From the NCBI GenBank assembly GCA_035063885.1, contig JAPSFM010000019.1, positions 1 through 64,000 on the forward strand: 64,000 nt of DNA, given 5' to 3'. How positions within the stretch are numbered: the first letter of the stretch is position 1; every line of letters starts with the position of its first letter. The position numbers and the translations under genes are program-made. Positions 7,624 to 17,455 of this stretch are shown piece after piece. This DNA is from CAADGY01 sp900696665. Lineage in GTDB: Bacteria > Acidobacteriota > Terriglobia > Bryobacterales > Bryobacteraceae. The notes beneath the pieces are model-generated. The model had not been told where the DNA came from. It saw only the letters and a list, made by a program, of their open reading frames with translations, and did no database searches.

Positions 7624-8802
7624 TCAGGTCCGGTAAGAGGCGTTGATTTCGATGTACTTCTCCGTCAAATCGCATGTCCAGAAGCGCGATCTGCCGGGCC
7701 CACCGCCACGTATGTTGAACCGAATGACGCACTCGTCGCCATTCAACTTCTCCTTCAACTCAGGTTCGGAGAAGTCTGCCGCCAGGCCCGACGTGCATAC
7801 CTTCACGTCCTGAAGCCATATGTCGGCCTTGCGAGGGTCGAACGCAACGCCGGAGTTGCCTGCCGCCGAGAGAATTCGCCCCCAGTTCGGGTCGGAGCCT
7901 GCGATAGCGGTCTTGACAAGCGGCGAGTTGGCGATCGCCCTGGCGATCACCGATGCCGAAGCTTCGTCCGCCGCGCCGGAGACTTCGATCGTGATGCGCT
8001 TGCGCGCTCCTTCGCCGTCTTTTGCGATTTGCCGAGCCAGATCCTGCATGAGATGATGGAGAGCTTCAGAAAACACCTGCCGGTCGGAGGCTTTCAGGTT
8101 ACACCCGGATGCACCGTTCGCCAGCAGAATCATGGTGTCGTTCGTCGAAGTATCGCCATCAACAGACAACCGGTTGAAGCTGAGATCCACTGCTTTCCTC
8201 AGCATGGGTCTGAGCATAGGCGGCATAATCGCGGCGTCTGTTAGCACAAACCCAAGCGTAGTGGCCATATTGGGCTGGATCATACCAGCGCCTTTCGTCA
8301 TGCCCGCGATGCGCACGATGCCGTTTTTCACCGCCACCTCGGCAAAAGCTGTTTTTGCGAATGTATCGGTGGTAAGAATAGCGCGGGAGACGTCCTCAAA
8401 GCGGTCCGCGGCTAGTCCCTCGATAAGCCGTGGCATGGCAGTAGTTATCAAAGCCGGATCGAGTTCCACTCCAATCACTCCAGTGGAAGCGGGCAGGACC
8501 CGGTTGGTCTTCACCTTCAGGCCTTTGGCGGCGGCTTGGCAGCAGGCCAGCGCCACGCGGGCACCCGTGCGTGTGGCGCAGTTCGCGTTTCCGGCATTCA
8601 CGAGAATCGCCTGCGCTTCGCCGCCGGATGATTCCAGGTGCTTTCGTGCAAGCCGGACCGGCGCCGCCTGCACCCGGTTCCGCGTAAATACCGCCGCGGC
8701 GGCCGCGGGCACAGTGGAGAAAATCAGCGCCAGGTCATCCTGTCTTGCTTTGCGGATGCCGGCATAAAGAGCGGAATAGGAAAAGCCCGCGGGGAGGTTC
8801 AC
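7624..8802 (-). CDS. argJ: bifunctional glutamate N-acetyltransferase / amino-acid N-acetyltransferase
   Basis: A 392-residue ArgJ, which transfers acetyl groups from N-acetylornithine to glutamate in the cyclic arginine pathway. Key motifs are VNAGNANCATRTG (residues 68-80), LPASTGVIG, and the autoproteolysis site KGAGMIQPNMAT with Thr181 as the nucleophile of the beta chain, plus DGDTSTNDT. It starts at GTG 8802, preceded by GGAG about 10 nt upstream. It lies 21 nt downstream of fmt in the same direction. The small exported gene follows after 2 nt. No other arg genes are nearby. Confidence 0.95.
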   Translation of the reverse strand: MNLPAGFSYSALYAGIRKARQDDLALIFSTVPAAAAAVFTRNRVQAAPVRLARKHLESSGGEAQAILVNAGNANCATRTGARVALACCQAAAKGLKVKTNRVLPASTGVIGVELDPALITTAMPRLIEGLAADRFEDVSRAILTTDTFAKTAFAEVAVKNGIVRIAGMTKGAGMIQPNMATTLGFVLTDAAIMPPMLRPMLRKAVDLSFNRLSVDGDTSTNDTMILLANGASGCNLKASDRQVFSEALHHLMQDLARQIAKDGEGARKRITIEVSGAADEASASVIARAIANSPLVKTAIAGSDPNWGRILSAAGNSGVAFDPRKADIWLQDVKVCTSGLAADFSEPELKEKLNGDECVIRFNIRGGGPGRSRFWTCDLTEKYIEINASYRT

Positions 8803-8823
8803 GAGATGTTGGCTCCTAGCAAT

Positions 8824-9756
8824 TCATTTTCCCAGCAGTTCACCCGCTAAGATGCGCTGACCGTTCAAAAAACTTCCAGCCGTCGTTCGCTTCCTGCCTT
8901 CCAGTTGTACGTCCAACAATTCGAGCGACGTTCCTTCGCCACACGCCACCCGGATTGAGCGGTGTGCCGGATGGATCGTCCCCGGTATGCTTTCCGTCTG
9001 CTCCGCCACGGGTTTCGCTTTCCATACGTGCAGCAGTTGTCCACGGAAACGGGTGTACGCTCCCGGCCAGGGGACAAGGCCCCTGACACGGTTGTGAATG
9101 GACATCGCGTTCTCATTCCAGTCGATGAGACCATCCTCTTTTTTCAGCACCGGTGCGTAGGTTGCCTTTGAATTATCCTGGGGCTCAGGGGTGATTGTAC
9201 CTGCTTCCATCCGCCTCAAGGTCTCCAGCAGGAGTTCCGCACCCAGCCGGGATAGCCTCCCGGAAAGCTCGATGGCGTCTTCTTCCGGCCCGATCCCAGC
9301 CCCGGCGCGCAGCAGCATGTCCCCGGTGTCGAGACCGGCATCGATCTTCATGGTGGTGACACCCGTCCTTGTCTCGCCGTTCACGATGGCCCACTGAACC
9401 GGCGCCGCCCCCCGGTATTTCGGAAGCAGCGATGCGTGAACGTTAACGATCCCGAAACGCGGCAGGTCGATCACGGATTGCGGAATAATCTGCCCGTAGC
9501 CGGCAACCACCATCGCGTCCGCGCCCGCACCGGCCAGGAAATCGAATGCTTCAGCCGCACGGATGCGATGCGGCTGTTTGACCGGAATGCCAAGCTCAAT
9601 AGCTTTTCGTTTCACCGGTGAAAACACGATCTTGCCGCCGCGCCCGCTCGGGCGGTCCGGCTGCGTGAAGACGGCGAGAACATGGTGCCCACCGTCCACA
9701 ACTGCCTGGAGCGTGGGCACGGCGAACTGCGGTGTTCCGAGAAAAATTAACTCCAC
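8824..9756 (-). CDS. fmt: methionyl-tRNA formyltransferase
   Basis: A 310-residue enzyme that formylates initiator Met-tRNA using 10-formyltetrahydrofolate. The formyltransferase domain shows FLGTPQFAVP at the N-terminus, NVHASLLPKYRGAAPVQWAI with catalytic Asn105 and His107, and DTGDML with Asp144. The C-terminal OB-like domain follows after about residue 200. Its start overlaps the end of def by 10 bp, the common def-fmt pairing. Confidence 0.96.
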   Translation of the reverse strand: MELIFLGTPQFAVPTLQAVVDGGHHVLAVFTQPDRPSGRGGKIVFSPVKRKAIELGIPVKQPHRIRAAEAFDFLAGAGADAMVVAGYGQIIPQSVIDLPRFGIVNVHASLLPKYRGAAPVQWAIVNGETRTGVTTMKIDAGLDTGDMLLRAGAGIGPEEDAIELSGRLSRLGAELLLETLRRMEAGTITPEPQDNSKATYAPVLKKEDGLIDWNENAMSIHNRVRGLVPWPGAYTRFRGQLLHVWKAKPVAEQTESIPGTIHPAHRSIRVACGEGTSLELLDVQLEGRKRTTAGSFLNGQRILAGELLGK

Positions 9757-10262
9757 TCTCCTGCCTTGACGAGCTTGCGAACTTTTCTGCGAATCAAATC
9801 CCGCTTCAATGCGCTGATATGGCTGATGTACAATCGCCCTTCCAGGTGATCCGTTTCGTGCAGAAAGGCGCGCGCCAGAAGCTCTTCGCCGGTCATTTCA
9901 AAGCTCTCGCCTTCGACATTCTGGGCGCGAACGGTCACTTTGTTGGCGCGGGTCACCTGCTCACGGAACCCGGGAACACTCAGGCAGCCTTCCTCGCCGG
10001 TCTGGGATCCTTCCTTTGCGATAATTTCGGGGTTGATCAGGATTACCTTCTGAGCGGGATCCTCGCCGGCTGAGCAATCGATTACAGCGATGCGTTTGGA
10101 GAAGCCAATCTGCGGAGCGGCCAGCCCGACACCGCGTGCCGCGTACATCGATTCGAACATATCGTCTATAAATTTTTGGAGTTCGGGGGTGCCGAATTCA
10201 TCGACCCTGGCGGCTCGTTTCTCCAATACGGGGTCGCCGTATTTCACAATCGGGTAGATCAT
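9747..10262 (-). CDS. def: peptide deformylase
   Basis: A 171-residue metalloenzyme that removes the N-terminal formyl group from nascent proteins. The three family motifs are intact: GVGLAAPQIG (44-53), EEGCLSVPG with metal ligand Cys93, and HETDH (His135, catalytic Glu136, His139). The start codon ATG shares one base with the aroC stop (TGATG), so the two are likely coupled. It is followed by fmt, whose start overlaps its 3' end. Confidence 0.96.
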   Translation of the reverse strand: MIYPIVKYGDPVLEKRAARVDEFGTPELQKFIDDMFESMYAARGVGLAAPQIGFSKRIAVIDCSAGEDPAQKVILINPEIIAKEGSQTGEEGCLSVPGFREQVTRANKVTVRAQNVEGESFEMTGEELLARAFLHETDHLEGRLYISHISALKRDLIRRKVRKLVKAGEWS

Positions 10263-11434
10263 CAGAAATTTTTCACCTGTTCCATGTATCCTTCGAAATT
10301 CCGGCGGGTCTCGCCCAGCGAGTCTCCACCGAACTTTTCCAGGAACGCTTGGGCCAGAACGATAGCGGCCATTGCTTCACCAATGACGCCCGCCGCCGGA
10401 ACCACACACACGTCGCTCCGTTCATACGCTGCGCTCGAAGGTTCCCGCGTCAGCAGATCGACGGATTCGAGGGGCCGCCGGAGAGTAGAGATCGGCTTCA
10501 GCAGGCCGCGAATGACGATGTCTTCTCCGTTCGTCATCCCGCCTTCGATGCCGCCTGCCCGGTTCGCCCCGCGAAGGAAATGACGTGTAGTCCGGTCGTA
10601 ATGAATTGTATCCTGTACGCTCGAACCGAAGGACGCCGCTCCTTGTGCGGCCCGTCCTACCTCTACACCCTTAACCGCTTGAATTGAAACGATTGCCTGT
10701 GCGAATCGGCCATCCAGACGGGAGTCCCAGGTGCGGTGTGACCCGAGTCCCGGCGGCGCCCCATGAACCACTACTTCGAAGACGCCTCCTGCAGTGTCGC
10801 CGGTACGGTAAACCTCGTCCACCACCTCCTTCATCTGCCGCTCGGTCTCCGCATCCACGCAGCCAAGAAGTACCTTGTCGCGCTTACTCAGCTCGACAAT
10901 CTCCTCCCATGTCACTTCCCGCTTCAAAGTAACCGGACCAACCGCAACGACGTGGCTCAGCACGCTGATATTGAACTCGGCCAGAAAAGCCTTGGCAATC
11001 GCCCCGACCGCTACACGGGCCGTGGTCTCCCGGGCACTCGCCCGTTCCAGAATGTAGCGTGCATCGTGAAAGTTGTACTTGATGCATCCAGCGAGGTCCG
11101 CGTGCCCGGGACGCGGCCGCCGTACTGGCTTTTTCTTGTCTTCGGCGCCCTCGCCGTCCTCCACGGGAAGCGCCGCGGTCCAGTTCTGCCAGTCGGAATT
11201 TCTGATGATGAGAGCGATGGGAGACCCGATGGTCTGCGAGTGCCGGACGCCTGCCACAACTTCCACACGATCCGTCTCGATTTTCATGCGTCCGCCGCGG
11301 CCATAGCCCTGCTGGCGCCGCCATAATTCGCGGTTGATCCTGTCCAGACTGATGGGTACCCCGGCGGGCATTCCGGTTAAAGTCGCGACTAAACACTCCC
11401 CGTGAGATTCCCCGGCTGTTTCAAAACGTAACAT
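10262..11434 (-). CDS. aroC: chorismate synthase
   Basis: A 390-residue enzyme converting EPSP to chorismate with reduced FMN, the last shared step to aromatic amino acids and folate. The N-terminal signature ETAGESHG, the RPGHADLAG motif and ARETTARVAVGAIAKAFL are all visible, and the length matches the family. It is the first gene of the run aroC-def-fmt-argJ. Its start at 11434 lies 68 nt from the divergent thioesterase gene, so both promoters must be in that short space. Confidence 0.96.
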   Translation of the reverse strand: MLRFETAGESHGECLVATLTGMPAGVPISLDRINRELWRRQQGYGRGGRMKIETDRVEVVAGVRHSQTIGSPIALIIRNSDWQNWTAALPVEDGEGAEDKKKPVRRPRPGHADLAGCIKYNFHDARYILERASARETTARVAVGAIAKAFLAEFNISVLSHVVAVGPVTLKREVTWEEIVELSKRDKVLLGCVDAETERQMKEVVDEVYRTGDTAGGVFEVVVHGAPPGLGSHRTWDSRLDGRFAQAIVSIQAVKGVEVGRAAQGAASFGSSVQDTIHYDRTTRHFLRGANRAGGIEGGMTNGEDIVIRGLLKPISTLRRPLESVDLLTREPSSAAYERSDVCVVPAAGVIGEAMAAIVLAQAFLEKFGGDSLGETRRNFEGYMEQVKNF

Positions 11435-11502
11435 GTAGCGGTGAAATCAATATGGTAACGAACTCTCGCCGTATCAGCAACTTGGGGTATATTTCGAGAC
11501 AT

Positions 11503-11919
11503 ATGCCAAAACACGAAACAACTCTGCGCGTGCGCTATGCCGAGACCGATCAGATGGGAGTCGCCTATTATGCTAATTATCTCGTCTGGATGGAATTGGG
11601 CCGCGTGGAGTACTGCCGCGCAGCAGGGCTGCGATACCGGGACCTGGAGGAAAACGACCAGGTGCTCTTAGCGGTAGTGGAAGCAAGTTGCCGGTATATC
11701 TCCCCCGCCCGCTACGACGACGAGGTGATCGTCACAACATGGGCAGAGCATTCCACCCGCCGCACGGTGACGTTTGGCTATGAAATGCGCATCGCCGGCT
11801 CCGATCGAAAAATCGCGACGGGCGAGACGCGGCACGTGTTTTGTGGACCCGATATGAAGCCTCGGAAACTGCCGGAAAAGTACGGGGAACTCTTCAGAGC
11901 AGGGATCAACGGCCGGTGA
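11503..11919 (+). CDS. acyl-CoA thioesterase, YbgC/4HBT family
   Basis: A 138-residue single hotdog-fold protein. I chose ATG 11503 (MPKHETTLRVRYAETDQMG) because the catalytic Asp motif YAETDQMGVAYYANYLVW must sit near the N-terminus; Asp16 is the expected nucleophile or general base. The motif is typical of YbgC-like thioesterases acting on short acyl-CoAs or acyl-ACP. No tol-pal genes are adjacent, so a Tol link is not supported. Its 3' end overlaps the end of the convergent regulator gene by 14 bp. Confidence 0.88.
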   Translation: MPKHETTLRVRYAETDQMGVAYYANYLVWMELGRVEYCRAAGLRYRDLEENDQVLLAVVEASCRYISPARYDDEVIVTTWAEHSTRRTVTFGYEMRIAGSDRKIATGETRHVFCGPDMKPRKLPEKYGELFRAGINGR

Positions 11920-13177
11920 TCCGCCGGATGGCGGCAATTTTCGGCGCCGACGCGGCTCCCCCGAAACTCGCCGCACGGATCACCGCCTCAAAATAGGGAA
12001 TCTCGCCAGAACCGACAGCCAATCGTTTGGCAATCTCCTCGAAACGGCCACTGTTCAGCAACATTTCAGCGGCGGCTTCCGTACCTTCCATGTTTGTTCC
12101 ACAGATGCTGACGATCTTTCCAGTTCCGTCAAGATTAGGCAGATACGAGACCACTCCAAACACGTCTCCGGATTGTCCCGCCATAGCGGTCGCCCGGAAA
12201 ACCTCCGGTTCACCGGCTTCCGGCGCACGATTCCGGACAAAGCCCCGGGGCGGGTATGAGTCGTAGTCGAGCTGGAAACTGAGGCGGTCTCTGAACAGCA
12301 CAACCCACGGATTCGAGCGCAAGCTGCCGAGCAGAGCCACATTGTGCATCTTGAGGTCGCGGATGTCGATGCTGCGCGCCGAGCGGACCACCGCGCGGCC
12401 ACCTAGCGCGCGATTTATGGATCCCAGACGAAAGGCAATCGAAGCATCCGTGACGCTCGTATATTGACGGCCGGCGAGCCGGCGCAGCAACTCCTGCGGG
12501 CAGTCTACAGAATCGGGCCGCAGTGGCAATTCCGGGTTTTTTGAATAGTCTTCCAGGCTCAGTGTCTTCCCGGTGACATCCTGGAGAAGGCTGAATCCGG
12601 AATCGGCAACGACGATATAGGCTTCCCGGTCTGGTGTAAACAGCCCGCGCCAGAATCGCTCATGCGCCTGGAATGGAACGCTTTCCCCACCGCTGCCACC
12701 CCAGTGCCAGATCAGCGGCAACACCACGGCTGTCCCGGCTGCCGCGCCAATCGTCCACAGCCATTTTCGCCGCTCAGGCTGCCTGGACGCCGTCACACCG
12801 GAAGGTTCCGCGCTTTGTTCCAGGCGCGGCTGAAATTCTATCTGGTACCGGCCCTTTGGAATAGTGATGGTGAACGGCTCGGTGGCTCCCTCTTCGGCAA
12901 AGTATTGCTCCAGCTTCTTCCGGAGTTGAAAAACGCTGACGCGTACGATATTGTCCGTGCCGGTGTCATAGCCAAGCTGCCGGCCAAACACCTGTTCGCC
13001 AATTGCCTGCTCATGCAGGTTGCCAGTCTCACCGTTTAACGTTTGCTCACAGAGATAGAGAAACAACTCACGGAGCCTTGGCGACTTGCGAAGTGGCGCA
13101 CAGGCGGCGACGCGCTCAACTAACTCGCGTTTGCCGGAATCGGCTCCAAACTTCGCCTGTGTTTCATGGACTTGCAA
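11906..13177 (-). CDS. membrane-anchored winged-helix regulator (ToxR-like architecture)
   Basis: A 423-residue protein with three parts. Residues about 16-115 form an OmpR/PhoB-type winged-helix domain: SPRLRELFLYLCEQTL, IGEQVFGR, DNIVRVSVFQLRKKL and the wing PKGRYQIEF. Residues 139-158 are a transmembrane helix after a basic RRKW. The remaining 260 residues, presumably periplasmic, match no domain I recognise. Such wHTH-TM proteins are frequent in Acidobacteria. It is divergent from an Oar-type TonB-dependent receptor gene 170 bp away, so it may sense a periplasmic signal and control that receptor; this is inference. Confidence 0.75.
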   Translation of the reverse strand: MQVHETQAKFGADSGKRELVERVAACAPLRKSPRLRELFLYLCEQTLNGETGNLHEQAIGEQVFGRQLGYDTGTDNIVRVSVFQLRKKLEQYFAEEGATEPFTITIPKGRYQIEFQPRLEQSAEPSGVTASRQPERRKWLWTIGAAAGTAVVLPLIWHWGGSGGESVPFQAHERFWRGLFTPDREAYIVVADSGFSLLQDVTGKTLSLEDYSKNPELPLRPDSVDCPQELLRRLAGRQYTSVTDASIAFRLGSINRALGGRAVVRSARSIDIRDLKMHNVALLGSLRSNPWVVLFRDRLSFQLDYDSYPPRGFVRNRAPEAGEPEVFRATAMAGQSGDVFGVVSYLPNLDGTGKIVSICGTNMEGTEAAAEMLLNSGRFEEIAKRLAVGSGEIPYFEAVIRAASFGGAASAPKIAAIRRITGR

Positions 13178-13347
13178 GGTGCTGTTAACCCGTTAGAGGG
13201 ACTTCTTTAACCGTGAATTCACTATCTATGGTATCGAACCAGGGGGGAGAATAGAGGGGATTCGGCGAGAGGGTAGCCTTGTTTCGTGACGGGCTTGGCT
13301 CCAGTTGGAGATCTTTCGTCCGAGGTATCGCTCAGGAGGCAAAGATT

Positions 13348-16300
13348 ATGAGTACTCTATTCCGGCTGGTCGCACTTGTCGTTCTGAGTGCCGCGGTCTG
13401 TGTGCCGCAAATCGCTCCCATGTCCAGCCTGGAAGGCACATTAACAGACTCGACCGGCGCCGTTGTTCCCAATGCAAACATCACTCTTCATAACGTGGAC
13501 ACAGGCTTTGAGCGGCAGGCAACGACTTCCGAGCTCGGCAAGTATGTCTTTAATGCTGTGCCGGTGGGACTCTACGCCATCCGGGCCGAGGCCCCGGGGT
13601 TTCAGACCTACCGCCAGACCGGTATTCGCCTGAATGTAAACACGCCGGCAACCGTCGACATCAAGCTCGGTATAGGTCCGGTGACGGAACAGGTCATTGT
13701 GACGGCGGACGCCACAATGGTCAACACTCAGTCCGGCACTCTCAGCCAAGTGGTCCAGCAACGCTACCTGGTCGATTTACCGCTAAACGGGCGGAATGCG
13801 GCCACTCTAATACGCATGGTGCCAGGCACCGTATCCGGTGTGGGAACAACCACCGCCGGCTACGCCAACACCAGCGATACGCTTGCGTTCAGCGTCAATG
13901 GAACGCGCGGCAACGAGGTGAACTACCGTCTGGACGGCTCCACTCACATGGACAACGTAACCAACCTGAACGCAGCCTACCCGAATCCCGATGCTCTGCA
14001 GGAGTTTACGGTTCAGACAAGCAATTACAGCGCGCAGTACGGCAATTTTGGCGGAGCAGTGGTGAACGTTGTCACCCGCTCCGGCAGCAACGATATTCAT
14101 GGCGGCCTTTTTCATTTCCTGCGGAACGGTGCCATGAATGCACGCAACTTCTTCGCCGCCCAAAGCGATAACCTCAAACGCAATCAGTATGGCGGAACGA
14201 TTGGTGGACCCGTAATCCGGGATCGTCTTTTTTATTTCGGCAGTTACCAGGGCACCTCGATCCGCAACACCTCTTTTACGAACACGGCATTTGTGCCGAG
14301 CCAGGCACTCCGCCAGGGCGACTTTTCCTCATTGCTTCCGCGGACTATCACGGATCCGGAAATCGGAAAGCCGTTCTCCGGCAACCAGATTCCGCGGGAC
14401 AGGATCCTCCCCATCGCGACAAACATCCTGAGCAAAGTTCCCTTCAGCGACGCACCGAACGGTTTGCTGCGTTACGCCCGACCGGATCGCTCCGAGAACC
14501 ACCAGGTTATCGGAAAAGGCGATTTTTACTGGAAAAACCACACATTTTCGGGTTCCGTTTTTTACGTACGTTATGACGACCCGGGCTGGGACGGCGGCGG
14601 CACGCTGCTGACTGCCCGCATCGGTCAACTTCAGACCACCCGTACATTCCGTTTCCAGGATACGTGGACCTTGAGGCCAAACCTCATCAATACCGTGAAT
14701 GCATCGGGGTTGCTGCTGAACTCGTACAACACAAGAGTGTCTCGTTTTTCGCTCACCGATTTTGGTGATATCCAGTTCTCCCAGCCGGAAAAGAACGACC
14801 GGGAGTTGGAATTGGGAGTGACCGGCTACAGCGGTTGGGGAGGCGTTACCAACGCCCCGCCGGGCCAATGGATTCGGCGGAATGTCGAAATAACGGATTC
14901 CCTCATGTGGGTGAAGGGCCGGCACACATTCAATCTCGGCGGCGAGTATACGCCGTTCATTGTTTTCGACAGCAATACGCGCTTTCAGCAGAGCGGAAAT
15001 CTCAGCTTTTCGGGCCAGATCACCGGCAACGGCATCTCCGATCTTCTTCTGGGCCGTGTCGCCACATTCCGGCAGAGCGCCGGCAAGTTCAAACAGACCC
15101 GCGGGCACCAGCTCAGCTTTTATGGCGAAGACACGTTCCGTGCGTCACGCAACCTGACCCTCACATTCGGCGTGCGATGGGACCCCTACCTGCCCTACAC
15201 GGACAAGCTGGGCCAAGTTGCGGGCTACCGCCCAGGGGCGATTTCACAGCGATTCAACAACGCCCCTCCGGGGGCGGTCTTTCCCGGCGATCCGGGCTTT
15301 CCCCAGGGCGGCATGAACAACGACCTTAACAACATTTCGCCCCGCTTCGGTTTTGCGTGGACACCTCGGATCACTTCACGCCCGACGTCCGTCCGGGGTG
15401 GGTATGGGATGTTCTTTTTGCGGCCGTTCCCGCGTCTCTATAACAACTTTGTCGAATCCGCGCCGTTCAGCCCCACCATGGTGCTGAACAATGTGGATAT
15501 GCGCGATCCATACGGCTCGGCGGGCATCCGCAATCCCTTCCCTCCGTACGCGCCGGTATCTCTCGATCCGGATGCGCCCTTCGTGTTCCCGATGCCGTAT
15601 GCCTACTTTCAGGAAGACTGGGGCGTCGGCTACCTGCAGTCCTGGAATCTGACAGTTGAGCAGCAACTCGGCGGCGACTGGCTGGTACGCAGCGCCTACG
15701 TCGGCAACAAGGGCACACATCTTCAGAGCTTCCGCGAACGGAATGCGGCCGTCTACCAGCCTGGCGCAACGGTAGGCAACACGAACGCACGCCGTCCCCT
15801 GGCGCCCTACTTCGCCTCCATGCGCGAGCTGGTCAATACCGGCAACTCTGTCTATCATTCCATGCAAATAACGGTCGAGAAGCGCTTCAGCCGCGGCTTC
15901 TCCGTGCTCGCGTTCTACACATTCTCCAAGTCCATCGATGACGAATCAAATAATGCGCAATTCACGTTCTCAAATCCCCATCCCACAGACCAGCGCTTCA
16001 ACCGCGGTGTTTCCGATTTCGATGTGAGGCACAATTTCCGTACGAGTCTTGTTTACGAACTGCCGCGGCTCGACTCACAGCACGCCTTCGTTCGCACACT
16101 GCTCGGAGGATGGAATGTATCGTCGATCCTCGATTGGCGCTCCGGTCTGCCCTTCGGGCTGACCTCCGGACGGGACAACAGCTTCAGCGGCATGGGACTC
16201 GATCGCGCGGATCTCACCGGCAACCCGGCTCTGCCATCGGATCGTTCGAAAGACGAGCTGATTGCGCGCTACTTCGATACCAGTATGGTTACCGTAAATG

Positions 16301-16557
16301 CCATTGGCACGTTTGGCAACTCTCCGCGCAACTTCCTTCGTGCCCCTGGAGCTTTCAATATCGATTCTTCACTGATGAAAGACTTCCGCCTTCGTGAGAA
16401 TTGGAAGATCCAGCTTCGTGGGGAATTCTTTAACCTTTTCAACAACGTGAATCTGAACCAGCCGGGATCGAACGTCGGAGCGCCAAACAATTTCGGCATC
16501 ATCACGAGCGCAGGCAGCCCGCGTATTCTTCAGGTCGGCGCCCGGATTAACTTCTAA
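13348..16557 (+). CDS. Oar-like TonB-dependent receptor with carboxypeptidase-regulatory-like domain
   Basis: A 1,069-residue outer-membrane protein. ATG 13348 is preceded by a strong AGGAGG at 8-nt spacing. A signal peptide (STLFRLVALVVLSAAVCV) leads into an Ig-like carboxypeptidase-regulatory domain (LEGTLTDSTGAVVPNANITL, residues about 28-110), a plug domain (LNGRNAATLIRMVPG; VNGTRGNEVNYRLDG; VVNVVTRSGSN) and a long beta-barrel ending in ARINF, with the C-terminal Phe expected for BAM-assembled barrels. The substrate is unknown; in Acidobacteria these are usually linked to uptake of oligomers. The phosphoesterase gene starts 2 nt after its stop. Confidence 0.9.
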   Translation: MSTLFRLVALVVLSAAVCVPQIAPMSSLEGTLTDSTGAVVPNANITLHNVDTGFERQATTSELGKYVFNAVPVGLYAIRAEAPGFQTYRQTGIRLNVNTPATVDIKLGIGPVTEQVIVTADATMVNTQSGTLSQVVQQRYLVDLPLNGRNAATLIRMVPGTVSGVGTTTAGYANTSDTLAFSVNGTRGNEVNYRLDGSTHMDNVTNLNAAYPNPDALQEFTVQTSNYSAQYGNFGGAVVNVVTRSGSNDIHGGLFHFLRNGAMNARNFFAAQSDNLKRNQYGGTIGGPVIRDRLFYFGSYQGTSIRNTSFTNTAFVPSQALRQGDFSSLLPRTITDPEIGKPFSGNQIPRDRILPIATNILSKVPFSDAPNGLLRYARPDRSENHQVIGKGDFYWKNHTFSGSVFYVRYDDPGWDGGGTLLTARIGQLQTTRTFRFQDTWTLRPNLINTVNASGLLLNSYNTRVSRFSLTDFGDIQFSQPEKNDRELELGVTGYSGWGGVTNAPPGQWIRRNVEITDSLMWVKGRHTFNLGGEYTPFIVFDSNTRFQQSGNLSFSGQITGNGISDLLLGRVATFRQSAGKFKQTRGHQLSFYGEDTFRASRNLTLTFGVRWDPYLPYTDKLGQVAGYRPGAISQRFNNAPPGAVFPGDPGFPQGGMNNDLNNISPRFGFAWTPRITSRPTSVRGGYGMFFLRPFPRLYNNFVESAPFSPTMVLNNVDMRDPYGSAGIRNPFPPYAPVSLDPDAPFVFPMPYAYFQEDWGVGYLQSWNLTVEQQLGGDWLVRSAYVGNKGTHLQSFRERNAAVYQPGATVGNTNARRPLAPYFASMRELVNTGNSVYHSMQITVEKRFSRGFSVLAFYTFSKSIDDESNNAQFTFSNPHPTDQRFNRGVSDFDVRHNFRTSLVYELPRLDSQHAFVRTLLGGWNVSSILDWRSGLPFGLTSGRDNSFSGMGLDRADLTGNPALPSDRSKDELIARYFDTSMVTVNAIGTFGNSPRNFLRAPGAFNIDSSLMKDFRLRENWKIQLRGEFFNLFNNVNLNQPGSNVGAPNNFGIITSAGSPRILQVGARINF

Positions 16558-16559
16558 GC

Positions 16560-17435
16560 ATGGCTTCTTCTCGATGGTTCTCCTGGCGCATGGCCGTCCT
16601 GCTATGGGCCACGCTCGTCCAAGCACAGCCGCAACCAGAAGCAAATGACCGCTTCTTTTTTGTGCAAATGGCGGATCCCCAGTTCGGCATGTTCACCAAA
16701 GATCGTGACTTTGCCCAGGAGACTGCGAACTATGAATTTGCCATCGCAACCGCTAATCGCCTGAAGCCGCGATTTGTGATCGTCTGTGGTGACCTCGTCA
16801 ACAAGCCGGGCGATCAGGCGCAGATCGAAGAGTATCAGCGGATTTCGGCCAAGCTCGATCCCTCGATCCGGCTCTATCACGTTGCAGGCAATCACGATGT
16901 CGGCAATGAACCCACGCTGCAAGCGCTTAGAGATTATAGGGAGCGGTTCGGACCAGACTACTACAGCTTTCAGGAAGGCTCGATCTATGGCATTGTCCTG
17001 AACTCAAGCCTGATTCACTCACCCGGCAATGCGCCGGGCGAACTGCAGAAGCAGGAGTCGTGGTTGCGGGCGGAACTTATAAAGCTGAAATCGTCAGGCT
17101 TCCAACATATCCTCATCTTCCAGCATCACCCGTTCTTCCTCGAACGCGGCGACGAGCCGGACCAGTATTTCAACATCCCTCTCGTCCGCCGCACCCCACT
17201 CCTCCACCTCTTCCGCCAGGCTGGCGTGAAGCATCTCTTCGCGGGCCACTATCACCGTAATGCACATGGTTGGGACGGCGACATCGAGATGGTTACTACC
17301 GGTCCGGTAGGTATGCCTCTGGGCGGCGCGCGATCCGGCCTGCGCATCGTGGAAGTGAGCGAGCAGGGCGTCCGGCACCAGTACTATGAATTTGGTGCCC
17401 TGCCAAATCAAATCCCGGCTGCCGTCGGCAGGTGA
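16560..17435 (+). CDS. exported calcineurin-like metallophosphoesterase (CPPED1-like)
   Basis: A 291-residue protein with a signal peptide (WRMAVLLWATLVQAQ). Metal-binding blocks are MADPQFG (in place of the usual DxH; the DPQ form is typical of CPPED1-type enzymes), VCGDLVN, AGNHDVG, FQHHPFF and FAGHYHRN. These fit a two-metal phosphoesterase acting in the periplasm or at the surface. It starts 2 nt after the Oar receptor, so the two are probably cotranscribed and may serve one pathway, for example dephosphorylating an imported or surface-bound substrate. The substrate is unknown. Confidence 0.85.
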   Translation: MASSRWFSWRMAVLLWATLVQAQPQPEANDRFFFVQMADPQFGMFTKDRDFAQETANYEFAIATANRLKPRFVIVCGDLVNKPGDQAQIEEYQRISAKLDPSIRLYHVAGNHDVGNEPTLQALRDYRERFGPDYYSFQEGSIYGIVLNSSLIHSPGNAPGELQKQESWLRAELIKLKSSGFQHILIFQHHPFFLERGDEPDQYFNIPLVRRTPLLHLFRQAGVKHLFAGHYHRNAHGWDGDIEMVTTGPVGMPLGGARSGLRIVEVSEQGVRHQYYEFGALPNQIPAAVGR

Positions 17436-17455
17436 CGGTGTAAAAGCCCCGAACC

